Made by a program: the position numbers and the translations under genes
Notes under the pieces: generated by a model
Seen by the model: only the letters and a program-made list of their open reading frames with translations
Databases searched by the model: none
Told to the model about the DNA's origin: nothing
Assembly: GCA_001775355.1 (NCBI GenBank)
Contig: MEWM01000158.1
Span: 1 to 8,278 of the forward strand
Direction of reading: 5' to 3'
Length of the DNA: 8,278 nucleotides
DNA from: a candidate division Zixibacteria bacterium RBG_16_43_9
GTDB taxonomy: Bacteria; Zixibacteria; MSB-5A5; RBG-16-43-9
Shown here: one piece after another, positions 1-4,881 of the stretch
How the letters are laid out: each line of letters opens with the position of its first letter
Numbering within the stretch: position 1 is the stretch's first letter

Positions 1-11
1 CAGAGCAAGCC

Positions 12-39
12 CCGTAGGGCAGGAGTGGCAACGCTACGG
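12..39. repeat. Intergenic GTAG/CTAC-bounded palindrome after atpH
   Basis: Perfect 6-bp inverted ends CCGTAG (12-17) and CTACGG (34-39) enclose a 16-base GC-rich core. The element starts six bases past the atpH stop codon. Its GTAG...CTAC edges resemble those of the palindromes near 3060, 3130, 4691 and 4757, so it probably belongs to the same dispersed class. The core is only weakly self-complementary, so it may be a decayed copy. No start codon with a ribosome binding site for a following gene (atpA would be expected) is visible in bases 1-44. Confidence 0.45.
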
Positions 40-44
40 TCTTT

Positions 45-596
45 TCAGACTTTCAAACTCAGAAGGCTTTCTCTCAACTTGTCGAGCTCGGTTCTGATGC
101 TATGATCTATGATCTGGTTACCCACAATTACTCTTATCCCTCCGATTATCTCTGGCTCCACCTTGTAAGTTAAACTCACTTTTTTCCCGGTTTTTTTCTC
201 CATTTTTTCTTTTAGAGATACAGATAGCCCTTCATCCAGAGGTGAAGCAGTGATCACCTGAGCCTCGACCAGACCTTCCTTCTCTTTTAAGAGCTGATCA
301 TACCGGGTATTTATCTCAAGGATATGCACAAGCCTGCCTTTACTTAAAAGGAAAAGCAGAAATTGCAGAAGAAGTTCAGATATTTTACCTCTAAAAGTCA
401 GCTGAAGCATTTTTTCTTTATCTTCCCCTGGTATCTGGGGAGCTTCAAAAAAGGCCCTAAGCTCTGCATTTTTCTCCCAGAGGTCTGAGATAAAACTCAG
501 CTCTTTCTGAACCTGCTCAGTCAGTCCTTCTCCAGCAGATTCAGCCGCATTGAAAAGGGCGAGAGCATATCTTTTGCTGACTATCTGGTCAGTCAT
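45..596 (-). CDS. atpH: F-type ATP synthase delta subunit (OSCP)
   Basis: Encodes a 183-residue delta/OSCP subunit, the peripheral-stalk piece that ties the b subunits to the top of the F1 alpha-beta hexamer. The length is normal for the family (about 175-185). The N-terminal helical domain (about residues 4-105) begins with the typical SKRYALALFNAA stretch. The C-terminal signature is clear at about residues 151-180 (GGIRVIVGN, then D-x-SIR and LDKLRESL). The ATG directly abuts the TAG stop of atpF. A GGAG nine bases upstream lies inside the atpF end, so translation is probably coupled. It is the last ATP synthase gene visible; atpA normally follows but is not seen in the 44 bases before the window edge. 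Confidence 0.96.
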   Translation of the reverse strand: MTDQIVSKRYALALFNAAESAGEGLTEQVQKELSFISDLWEKNAELRAFFEAPQIPGEDKEKMLQLTFRGKISELLLQFLLFLLSKGRLVHILEINTRYDQLLKEKEGLVEAQVITASPLDEGLSVSLKEKMEKKTGKKVSLTYKVEPEIIGGIRVIVGNQIIDHSIRTELDKLRESLLSLKV

Positions 597-1079
597 CTAA
601 GTCTTCTCCAATCCCTGGATGAAATCGGAGATGTATTTTCTATCCTTCTCCTTATCCAGTCGCTCCTGGATAATTTTCTCTGCGGCTTGCAGGCTGAGAT
701 TCACCAGATCGTTCTTGAGCTGGACTTTTGCCTTTTCCAGCTCTCTCTGGATTTCCTCCTTGGAACGGCCCATTATCTCCAGGGCCTCTTTGCGGGCATT
801 CTCCTTGACCTGGTTTGCCATCTGCTGGCCTTCTTTAGCCGCCTCTAAAATCTTCTGCCGGGCCAAACCCTCGATGTCTTTCAGTTTGGCTTCATATTCT
901 GAAGTCAGCTTTTTTACGGATTCCTTTTCATCTTCAATTTTCTCGAATTCCGATTTTATCTTAGTCCGGCGTTCCTCTAAAATTCCTAAAAACGGTTTCC
1001 AGGCAAATCTCTTAAGGATAAATAACGCTATGAGAAAGCCGATTATCTGAGTGACAACCTGCCCAATTTCTAAATTCAT
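597..1079 (-). CDS. atpF: F-type ATP synthase b subunit
   Basis: Encodes a 160-residue b subunit, the stator stalk of F0F1. One N-terminal membrane helix (about residues 6-22) is followed by a long charged amphipathic helix (about 30-150) that forms the parallel coiled-coil dimer. The hinge motif after the membrane helix, KPFLGILEERRTKI (residues 28-41), is the usual P-x-x-x-x-EERR-x-x-I region. Only one b gene is present in this operon segment, so a homodimeric stalk is expected, unlike the b/b' pairs of phototrophs. The ATG is supported by GAGGT (1086-1090 on the plus strand) six bases upstream. It lies 94 bases after atpE, the longest gap in the operon, and that gap contains a stem-loop. 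Confidence 0.96.
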   Translation of the reverse strand: MNLEIGQVVTQIIGFLIALFILKRFAWKPFLGILEERRTKIKSEFEKIEDEKESVKKLTSEYEAKLKDIEGLARQKILEAAKEGQQMANQVKENARKEALEIMGRSKEEIQRELEKAKVQLKNDLVNLSLQAAEKIIQERLDKEKDRKYISDFIQGLEKT

Positions 1080-1099
1080 ATATCTACCTCATGGCTAAA

Positions 1100-1127
1100 A
1101 GGGAAGATAAAAAGTCAATACTTCCCT
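1100..1127 (-). other. Stem-loop between atpE and atpF
   Basis: In the 94-base atpE-atpF gap, a 7-bp perfect inverted repeat (AGGGAAG at 1100-1106, CTTCCCT at 1121-1127) with a 14-base loop can fold in the operon mRNA. On the minus strand the 3' arm runs into TTTT, so it is at most a weak, partial terminator. An RNA-stability or processing role protecting the 3' end of the atpE message would also fit, since the c subunit is needed in about 8-17 copies per enzyme. The function is inference; the inverted repeat is seen directly. Confidence 0.4.
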
Positions 1128-1173
1128 GAAAGAAGGTAATTTCTAGGTGACCCTAAAAAGTCGCACTATTTTT

Positions 1174-1407
1174 TCAGCCAATCTTGCCGGATAATACGAA
1201 AACGGTTACCAGAGCGTAAATGGTCAAAGCCTCTAAAAGGGCACAGCCGATGATCATTCCTACCTGGATTTTGCCTGCGGCTTCGGGCTGTCTTCCCATT
1301 GCCTCCATTGCTGCGGAAACTGCTCTGCCCAGACCGAAAGCCGAGCCAAAAGCGGCTATAGCCAACCCGAAGGGTAGAGCTAAAGCCAGCGCAGTTTGAT
1401 AAGTCAT
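1174..1407 (-). CDS. atpE: F-type ATP synthase c subunit (proteolipid)
   Basis: Encodes a 77-residue c subunit, the rotor-ring hairpin that carries the coupling ion. Two membrane helices (about residues 5-35 and 47-73) flank the polar loop RQPEA (39-43), which contacts gamma and epsilon. The ion-binding carboxylate is Glu59, in ALLEALTIYALV. The glycine-rich helix 1 reads G21-x-A23-x-G25-x-G27. At the positions where Na+-type rings such as that of Ilyobacter have Gln (helix 1) and Ser (just after the Glu), this protein has Leu26 and Ala60, so H+ coupling is predicted. The start has the strongest ribosome binding site in the operon, which suits the high copy number needed. Confidence 0.97.
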   Translation of the reverse strand: MTYQTALALALPFGLAIAAFGSAFGLGRAVSAAMEAMGRQPEAAGKIQVGMIIGCALLEALTIYALVTVFVLSGKIG

Positions 1408-1410
1408 AGT

Positions 1411-1418
1411 TCCTCCTT
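1411..1418 (-). promoter_or_regulatory. Strong ribosome binding site of atpE
   Basis: The minus strand reads AAGGAGGA, ending three bases before the atpE ATG. This is a near-perfect Shine-Dalgarno sequence. The other genes in this operon have weaker or no such match (GAGGT for atpF, distant GGAG for atpH, none clear for atpB). The contrast fits boosted translation of the c subunit to supply a multi-copy ring. Confidence 0.8.
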
Positions 1419-1426
1419 CTAAAAGT

Positions 1427-1447
1427 TAAGTTAAAGGTTATAGGTTA
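1427..1447 (-). repeat. Short 7-bp-period tandem repeat at the atpB/atpE junction
   Basis: The minus strand shows three consecutive 7-base units, TAACCTA, TAACCTT and TAACTTA. The first includes the TAA stop codon of atpB. The tract is short and degenerate, so chance is possible, but a second period-7 tract lies at 4810-4837. Confidence 0.4.
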
Positions 1448-2281
1448 ATGCTTTTCTTCCTCATGTGGAAACATAAGTAAAAAGTATATGGTAGAAAGCA
1501 GGGTAAAAACCAAAGCCTGAATGGTCCCGGTAAGCAAAGCCAAGAAGATAAAAGGAACCTGCAAAGGCAATCCCACCGGGAGATTCAAAAAACTTAACGC
1601 CATCACACCCAGGCTCACGAAGACAGCTATCAGGATATCCTCTCCGGTTATATTTCCAAAAAGTCGCAAAGAAAGGCTCATGGGTTTTGCCAGCTCTCCA
1701 ATGATATGAATAGGTAGGTTTATCGGCACTAAGACCCAGGTTATAAAATCTCTGGGATTACCTGCTAAATGGTCTAAATAACCAACAATACCCAAGTTTT
1801 TAATTCCAGTAAACTGGACATACAAAAATACGCAGATTGCCAGGGCAACTGTGGTATTTAAAGAAGAGGAGGGGGATTTCATCCCCGGGATCAGCCCTAA
1901 AAAATTCATACACAGAATATAAATGAATAAGGTACCCAGGAAAGGCGTAAATTTCCTTCCCCTTGGTCCTAAAATCCCGCAGAAGAAATTATCCAGCCCT
2001 TCGACTGCCATCTCCATAAAGTTCTGTAATCTTCCCGGCAGCAGGGTTTTTCGTCTCGAAGAAAAATAGGCCACGAACCCCAGGATCAGGATGATTATCA
2101 GCGAGAAGACCACATTCTGCCAGGTATGCAGAAATTGAACCAGTGCGGTCTTGCCATATCTTTCATAAAGTAAGGTTATGAAATTGGGAAGCTCCGGGGC
2201 GCCTTGTTCGGCTGCCTTTTTGCCAGCTTCCTCCACTTTAGTAGAAACCAGGAGGAAGAGAATATTTAGAGTCCTTATCAT
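1445..2281 (-). CDS. atpB: F-type ATP synthase a subunit
   Basis: Encodes a 278-residue a subunit, the stator half-channel protein that passes ions to the c ring. The essential arginine is Arg206 in LSLRLFGN (residues 203-210). The paired residues Glu196 (IIGELAKP) and Gln255 (GTIQALVF) are also present. About five or six membrane segments can be seen from residue 57 onward, and the C terminus ends in an acidic/His tail. Before the first of these, residues 1-14 form a short hydrophobic stretch followed by a polar segment of about 40 residues. This could be an extra N-terminal helix or a cleaved signal, as in several bacterial lineages. The ATG overlaps the atpI stop as ATGA and lacks a clear ribosome binding site, so translational coupling is likely. 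Confidence 0.96.
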   Translation of the reverse strand: MIRTLNILFLLVSTKVEEAGKKAAEQGAPELPNFITLLYERYGKTALVQFLHTWQNVVFSLIIILILGFVAYFSSRRKTLLPGRLQNFMEMAVEGLDNFFCGILGPRGRKFTPFLGTLFIYILCMNFLGLIPGMKSPSSSLNTTVALAICVFLYVQFTGIKNLGIVGYLDHLAGNPRDFITWVLVPINLPIHIIGELAKPMSLSLRLFGNITGEDILIAVFVSLGVMALSFLNLPVGLPLQVPFIFLALLTGTIQALVFTLLSTIYFLLMFPHEEEKH

Positions 2282-2712
2282 CTTAAACTTTTATTAGTGG
2301 AATTGATTTTGTCCGGGTTCAACGGTGAAATCTTTTTGTCTCCTCTGGAAACAGAGGGGAGCACCACCTGGCCTAATGCCTTGAGAAAAGTGATGGCGAA
2401 AATCAGGGTGAATCCAATAAGCAAGCTCTCCACTGGAAAATATTTAAGCCTGAGAAGAATGTATCCCGCATAATAAAGAAGTGGAAATTTGATCAGAAGT
2501 ATCAAGGTGAGTTTGCCCTTGTTCGGTTTTTTCAGGCTGAAAGCCTCGACTACAAGCTGGGTGATGAAAAACAGATTCAAACAGCCCCAGGCGGTGCCCA
2601 GGAACAGCCCCAACCCAAAAAGGAAGTTCCGGTAAACCGACACGAACAGAAATGAAAGGGCTGAGACAATCAAAGAGGTACGGATAATTCTATTTATGAA
2701 TTCCAGACCCAT
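2278..2712 (-). CDS. atpI: ATP synthase accessory protein AtpI (I-chain family)
   Basis: Encodes a 144-residue protein with four predicted membrane helices (about residues 10-27, 29-50, 68-88 and 94-115) and a short polar C-terminal tail. Its size, topology and place directly before atpB match the ATP synthase I-chain family. Members are proposed to help c-ring assembly or Mg2+ handling and are not part of the finished enzyme. Family sequence conservation is low, so the call rests largely on context and topology. The start lies 13 bases after the atpZ stop, and the nearest upstream purine-rich stretch (AGGGGA) is too far for a good ribosome binding site. The stop overlaps atpB by 4 bases. Confidence 0.8.
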   Translation of the reverse strand: MGLEFINRIIRTSLIVSALSFLFVSVYRNFLFGLGLFLGTAWGCLNLFFITQLVVEAFSLKKPNKGKLTLILLIKFPLLYYAGYILLRLKYFPVESLLIGFTLIFAITFLKALGQVVLPSVSRGDKKISPLNPDKINSTNKSLR

Positions 2713-2725
2713 AGGTTTTACTTTT

Positions 2726-2977
2726 TCAGTTTCCCCTTTTATTTTCGTTATCCATCTCCTGCATTGCTCTCTTAGTTAGGTTATAGACTTCCTTGCCTGA
2801 GGCAATGAATCCAAATAAGATAAAAAGTATCATCAGATAAGGGCTGGTATGGAATTTCTTATCTAAGAAATTGCCAATGAAATAACCGATTATCGGTCCT
2901 ACTGCCAGGATCAAAGGTATAACCGTGTAAATACCCGCCTGCCTCAGATTAGCGTAAAACTTATCTTTGTTGTCCAT
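2726..2977 (-). CDS. atpZ: AtpZ/AtpI-family accessory protein, first gene of the atp operon
   Basis: Encodes a small membrane protein, 83 residues from the preferred start. It has two helices (about residues 14-36 and 47-62) joined by the loop NFLDKKFHTSP, the G-x-x-LD...SP pattern of the AtpZ family found at the head of many bacterial atp operons. It is thought to act with AtpI in F0 assembly or divalent-cation supply. Two starts are possible. The upstream ATG (2996-2998) has no ribosome binding site and would sit about 10 bases from the predicted transcription start. The ATG at 2975-2977 has AAGGA five bases upstream and a leader of about 30 bases, so it is preferred. Confidence 0.82.
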   Translation of the reverse strand: MDNKDKFYANLRQAGIYTVIPLILAVGPIIGYFIGNFLDKKFHTSPYLMILFILFGFIASGKEVYNLTKRAMQEMDNENKRGN

Positions 2978-3014
2978 TTCAATCCTTATTCCCTGCATAA
3001 TCTTAAAAACAATA

Positions 3015-3057
3015 AAAATACATTCAAAACAAAAAAAGTCAAGTATTTTTAAAAATA
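3015..3057 (-). promoter_or_regulatory. Candidate sigma70-type promoter of the atp operon
   Basis: On the minus strand a -35 box TTGACT (plus 3037-3042) is followed, after a 16-base spacer, by TATTTT (3015-3020), a 4/6 match to the -10 consensus. A TG directly precedes the -10 box. Immediately upstream of the -35 is a perfect 14-bp AT palindrome, TATTTTT plus AAAAATA (3044-3057), which could act as an UP element or a regulator site. Transcription would start near 3008, giving a leader of about 30 bases to the preferred atpZ start. Confidence 0.5.
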
Positions 3058-3058
3058 T

Positions 3059-3082
3059 GTAGCGGAGGTCCTTAAACCTCCA
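3059..3082. repeat. Intergenic palindrome, GTAGC edge
   Basis: GTAGC (3059-3063) is followed by a 6-bp perfect hairpin, GGAGGT (3064-3069) and ACCTCC (3076-3081), with a 6-base loop. The right CTAC edge expected from the other copies is absent (CATAT instead), so this copy looks eroded on that side. It sits just upstream of the atp promoter, in the divergent gap. Confidence 0.5.
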
Positions 3083-3095
3083 TATATTAAACTGC

Positions 3096-3172
3096 TTATG
3101 CTTATAGAAAATAAAGTAAAAAAACCTGTGGGCACGGCACTCCGTACCCCTACATTAAAATTTTATGCTTAT
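3096..3172. repeat. 10-bp direct repeat flanking a palindrome
   Basis: TTATGCTTAT occurs at 3096-3105 and again at 3163-3172, on either side of the hairpin at 3130-3149. It could be a target duplication or part of the repeat-element boundary. It is AT-rich, so chance cannot be excluded. Confidence 0.35.
3128..3153. repeat. Intergenic palindrome, CTAC edge
   Basis: Arms GGGCACGG (3130-3137) and CCGTACCC (3142-3149) with the loop CACT form an 8-bp stem with a single mismatch, which is a G-U wobble in minus-strand RNA. CCTAC follows at 3149-3153, matching the CTAC edge of the other intergenic palindromes. No U-tract follows on the plus strand, so it is not a standard terminator. Confidence 0.55.
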
Positions 3173-3226
3173 CGTTGGTCTCCTGACCAACGGCTAGGTC
3201 TTCGTTGGTGAGGACATCAACGAAGA
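3173..3226. repeat. Twin inverted hairpins upstream of the GT-C gene
   Basis: There are two adjacent palindromes. The first has arms CGTTGGTC (3173-3180) and GACCAACG (3185-3192), perfect over 8 bp, with the loop TCCT. The second has arms TCTTCGTTGGTG (3199-3210) and CATCAACGAAGA (3215-3226), 12 bp with one G-T wobble, and the loop AGGA. The loops are reverse complements of each other, and the second hairpin's core is a close reverse complement of the first. The pair therefore looks like two copies of one element in opposite orientation. It ends 10 bases before the ATG of the plus-strand gene, so it lies in that gene's leader. Confidence 0.65.
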
Positions 3227-3236
3227 GCAGACTCCG

Positions 3237-4688
3237 ATGTACAAACCAGATAAGCATCTTCATTGTCTTCTCATAGGTATGGCCGGCATTTTGATTTTTC
3301 TGCCCGGTATTTTCTCTTTTTTTAATTCGGATGATTTTGTCTGGCTGAGAAACTCTCAGAGGATAAGCTTCGAATCCGTCTCTCATTTCGCGGTGAATTA
3401 TAACCCGGTTTTAAAGTTCAGGCCTTTTACGCATCTTCTTTTCCAGTTTCTTTACGCGATTTTCCAGCTAAACCCTCTGGGCTATCACATCGCCAGTCTC
3501 TTTTTGCATATAATAAATGCCCTGATTTTCTATGCTCTTCTTCTGAAATTTACCTCTGAGAGCAAGCTCTCGCTTTTCGCCTCCCTGATTTTCGTGTCCC
3601 ATTTTGCCCAGGAGGAGACCGTCCTATGGATTTCAGCCCTTTCCAGCCCCCTGGTTACTTTTTTTTACCTTTGTTCCATCTGGTCTCTGTTGAAATATCT
3701 GGGGAATAAAAAGTTCGGATTTTATTTCCTGTCTTTTGTTTTGTCCGCTCTGGCTTTGATTTCCAAGGAGGATGGAATAACTATTTTCCTGGCAGTTTTT
3801 CTCCTGACAGCATTAAAATCATCCGGAGGTATCAAATCGAAGATCAAAAGGGGGATTTTGCTCTCGTCTCCGTTTTTCGGATTGACTGTGCTTTATTCGA
3901 TTATCAGGTATCTTACCGTGCCTGAGGCTATTATGTCAAAGTTCTTAACCCTTAATCCTGTGGTGGTAATCAAGAACTTATGCTACTTTGGGATAAGCTT
4001 TCTTTTCCCGGTCAGGCTCTTCTTTGACCTGGTGGGTTTTAAGGTGCACTCTTATCTGAATAACATAATTCAATTCAGATTGAATAATTCCTGGATAATT
4101 CTAATTGTGTCAGTCATAAGTCTGGTTTTCCTTTCATTGATAATTCATTTTCTGAGAAAGAGAATCCCTGGTTTTAAATTGGGCTTGGTCCTGATTCTCA
4201 TCGGGATTTTGCCTTATCTCCTGGTCAATGGAAATGGCCAGCGTTTCCTTTACTTTTCTTGCTTGGGATTTTCTCTGGCTCTGGCAAGCTTACTTATCTT
4301 TTTCCTGGAGAGGGTGAATAAACTAAGGTTCTTGAATTTGCTTATCACTGGTATCCTCATCTTCAATGGATTGGTTCTTTATGAAAGAGCTGTCTGGTGG
4401 AGAAAAGCAGGGAAGGTCTGTCAGGAGGTCATCAATCAAGCTGGCAAGATAATCATCCTCTCTCCCCAGGATTCAGAAATCTATTTTGCCAATCTACCCC
4501 AGAGAATAAATGGAGCCTACACTTTCCACATCGGTTTTGAGGAAGCGATTTCTATTTTTTACCCTGAATCGAGAGTGAAAGTTTATAATCTGGGACAGCT
4601 TAAGGATGACGAGCTTGAGGCTTGGAAAGGAAGATATAAAGGGGATATCTATATTTTCAAAGCGAAAGGTTTTGAGAAAGTATTTTAG
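3237..4688 (+). CDS. GT-C-fold integral membrane glycosyltransferase-like protein
   Basis: Encodes a 483-residue protein with roughly ten membrane helices and a soluble C-terminal part (about residues 395-483). The N-terminal half follows the pattern of the PMT/TMTC group of GT-C enzymes, which transfer sugars from lipid-phosphate donors outside the inner membrane. Asp32-Asp33 follow helix 1. Arg62-Pro63 follow, then GYH and HIIN (82-94), EE at 126-127 with W131, and the cytoplasmic-side SKED (176-179). A later RFLYFSCLGF (336-345) and a W-W stretch (387-388) also fit. No TPR repeats are present, unlike TMTC proteins. The start at 3237 keeps helix 1 intact but has no clear ribosome binding site. 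The gene is monocistronic and diverges from atp. Substrate unknown; pilin or surface-protein glycosylation is only a guess. Confidence 0.72.
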   Translation: MYKPDKHLHCLLIGMAGILIFLPGIFSFFNSDDFVWLRNSQRISFESVSHFAVNYNPVLKFRPFTHLLFQFLYAIFQLNPLGYHIASLFLHIINALIFYALLLKFTSESKLSLFASLIFVSHFAQEETVLWISALSSPLVTFFYLCSIWSLLKYLGNKKFGFYFLSFVLSALALISKEDGITIFLAVFLLTALKSSGGIKSKIKRGILLSSPFFGLTVLYSIIRYLTVPEAIMSKFLTLNPVVVIKNLCYFGISFLFPVRLFFDLVGFKVHSYLNNIIQFRLNNSWIILIVSVISLVFLSLIIHFLRKRIPGFKLGLVLILIGILPYLLVNGNGQRFLYFSCLGFSLALASLLIFFLERVNKLRFLNLLITGILIFNGLVLYERAVWWRKAGKVCQEVINQAGKIIILSPQDSEIYFANLPQRINGAYTFHIGFEEAISIFYPESRVKVYNLGQLKDDELEAWKGRYKGDIYIFKAKGFEKVF

Positions 4689-4690
4689 TG

Positions 4691-4713
4691 GTAGGGGCGA
4701 GGTTTCCTCGCCC
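4691..4713. repeat. Intergenic palindrome, GTAG edge, after the GT-C gene
   Basis: GTAG (4691-4694) leads into a perfect 8-bp hairpin, GGGCGAGG (4695-4702) and CCTCGCCC (4706-4713), with the loop TTT. It begins two bases after the GT-C stop codon. The plus strand then reads TCCTCTCTTT, so it could serve as a weak terminator for that gene. Its GTAGGGGC left edge is inverted relative to GCCCTAC at 4751-4757, so this and the next hairpin may be one composite element. Confidence 0.6.
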
Positions 4714-4727
4714 TCCTCTCTTTAAAT

Positions 4728-4751
4728 AAAAAAACAAGGCTAAAAGCCTTG
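4728..4751 (-). terminator. Intrinsic terminator of the kinase/pilus transcript
   Basis: On the minus strand a perfect 7-bp stem (CAAGGCT, loop TTT, AGCCTTG; plus 4735-4751) is followed by seven T residues (4728-4734) and then ATTT. This is a textbook rho-independent terminator, about 130 bases past the kinase stop. The plus-strand reading lacks a T-run after the hairpin, so it acts in one direction. GCCCTAC at 4751-4757 shows that the terminator overlaps an element of the GTAG/CTAC palindrome class. Confidence 0.75.
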
Positions 4752-4774
4752 CCCTACATTTCTTCAACTCCCCT

Positions 4775-4798
4775 GGCGGAGCAAGGTGCTCCGCCTAC
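4775..4798. repeat. Intergenic palindrome, CTAC edge
   Basis: A perfect 9-bp hairpin, GGCGGAGCA (4775-4783) and TGCTCCGCC (4787-4795), with the loop AGG, is followed by TAC (so CTAC at 4795-4798). It is the strongest stem in the cluster. No T-run follows directly on either strand, so a terminator role is unlikely. Confidence 0.6.
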
Positions 4799-4809
4799 GA
4801 GTTTTTATC

Positions 4810-4837
4810 CGTCATTCATCATCCGTCATTCGTCATT
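4810..4837. repeat. 7-bp tandem repeat, four units
   Basis: The plus strand reads CGTCATT, CATCATC, CGTCATT, CGTCATT in immediate succession; three units are identical. It lies in the untranslated stretch between the kinase stop (4882) and its terminator. Copy number could vary by slippage. No function is evident. Confidence 0.7.
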
Positions 4838-4881
4838 TATTTTTCATCTTCCTTCTTCTATTTTCCTTTCTACATTATCTT

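Noticed and set aside
619..1050. Plus-strand open frames inside atpF, atpB, pilC and the kinase gene
   Set aside because: They are reverse-strand shadows of well-conserved genes, rich in Ser and Leu, without ribosome binding sites or family features.
1080..1173. Internal promoter before atpF (TTGACT on the minus strand)
   Set aside because: No acceptable -10 box lies at 16-18 bases, and the TTGACT lies inside the loop of the stem-loop at 1100-1127.
1174..1407. Na+-translocating ATP synthase
   Set aside because: The Gln and Ser ligands of Na+-type c subunits are replaced by Leu26 and Ala60.
3059..3226. Possible CRISPR array
   Set aside because: The hairpins differ in sequence and spacing and there are no regularly spaced identical direct repeats with spacers, nor any cas gene in the window.
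3150..3386. Minus-strand open frame of 78 codons across the GT-C gene start
   Set aside because: It runs antisense through the twin hairpins and the start of the well-supported plus-strand gene, with a composition that resembles no protein family and no ribosome binding site.
3237..4688. O-antigen ligase or polymerase as the identity of the membrane protein
   Set aside because: The Asp-Asp after helix 1 and the RP, HxxN, EE and SKE motifs fit the GT-C PMT/TMTC pattern better, and the large periplasmic loop of Wzy/WaaL proteins is not evident.
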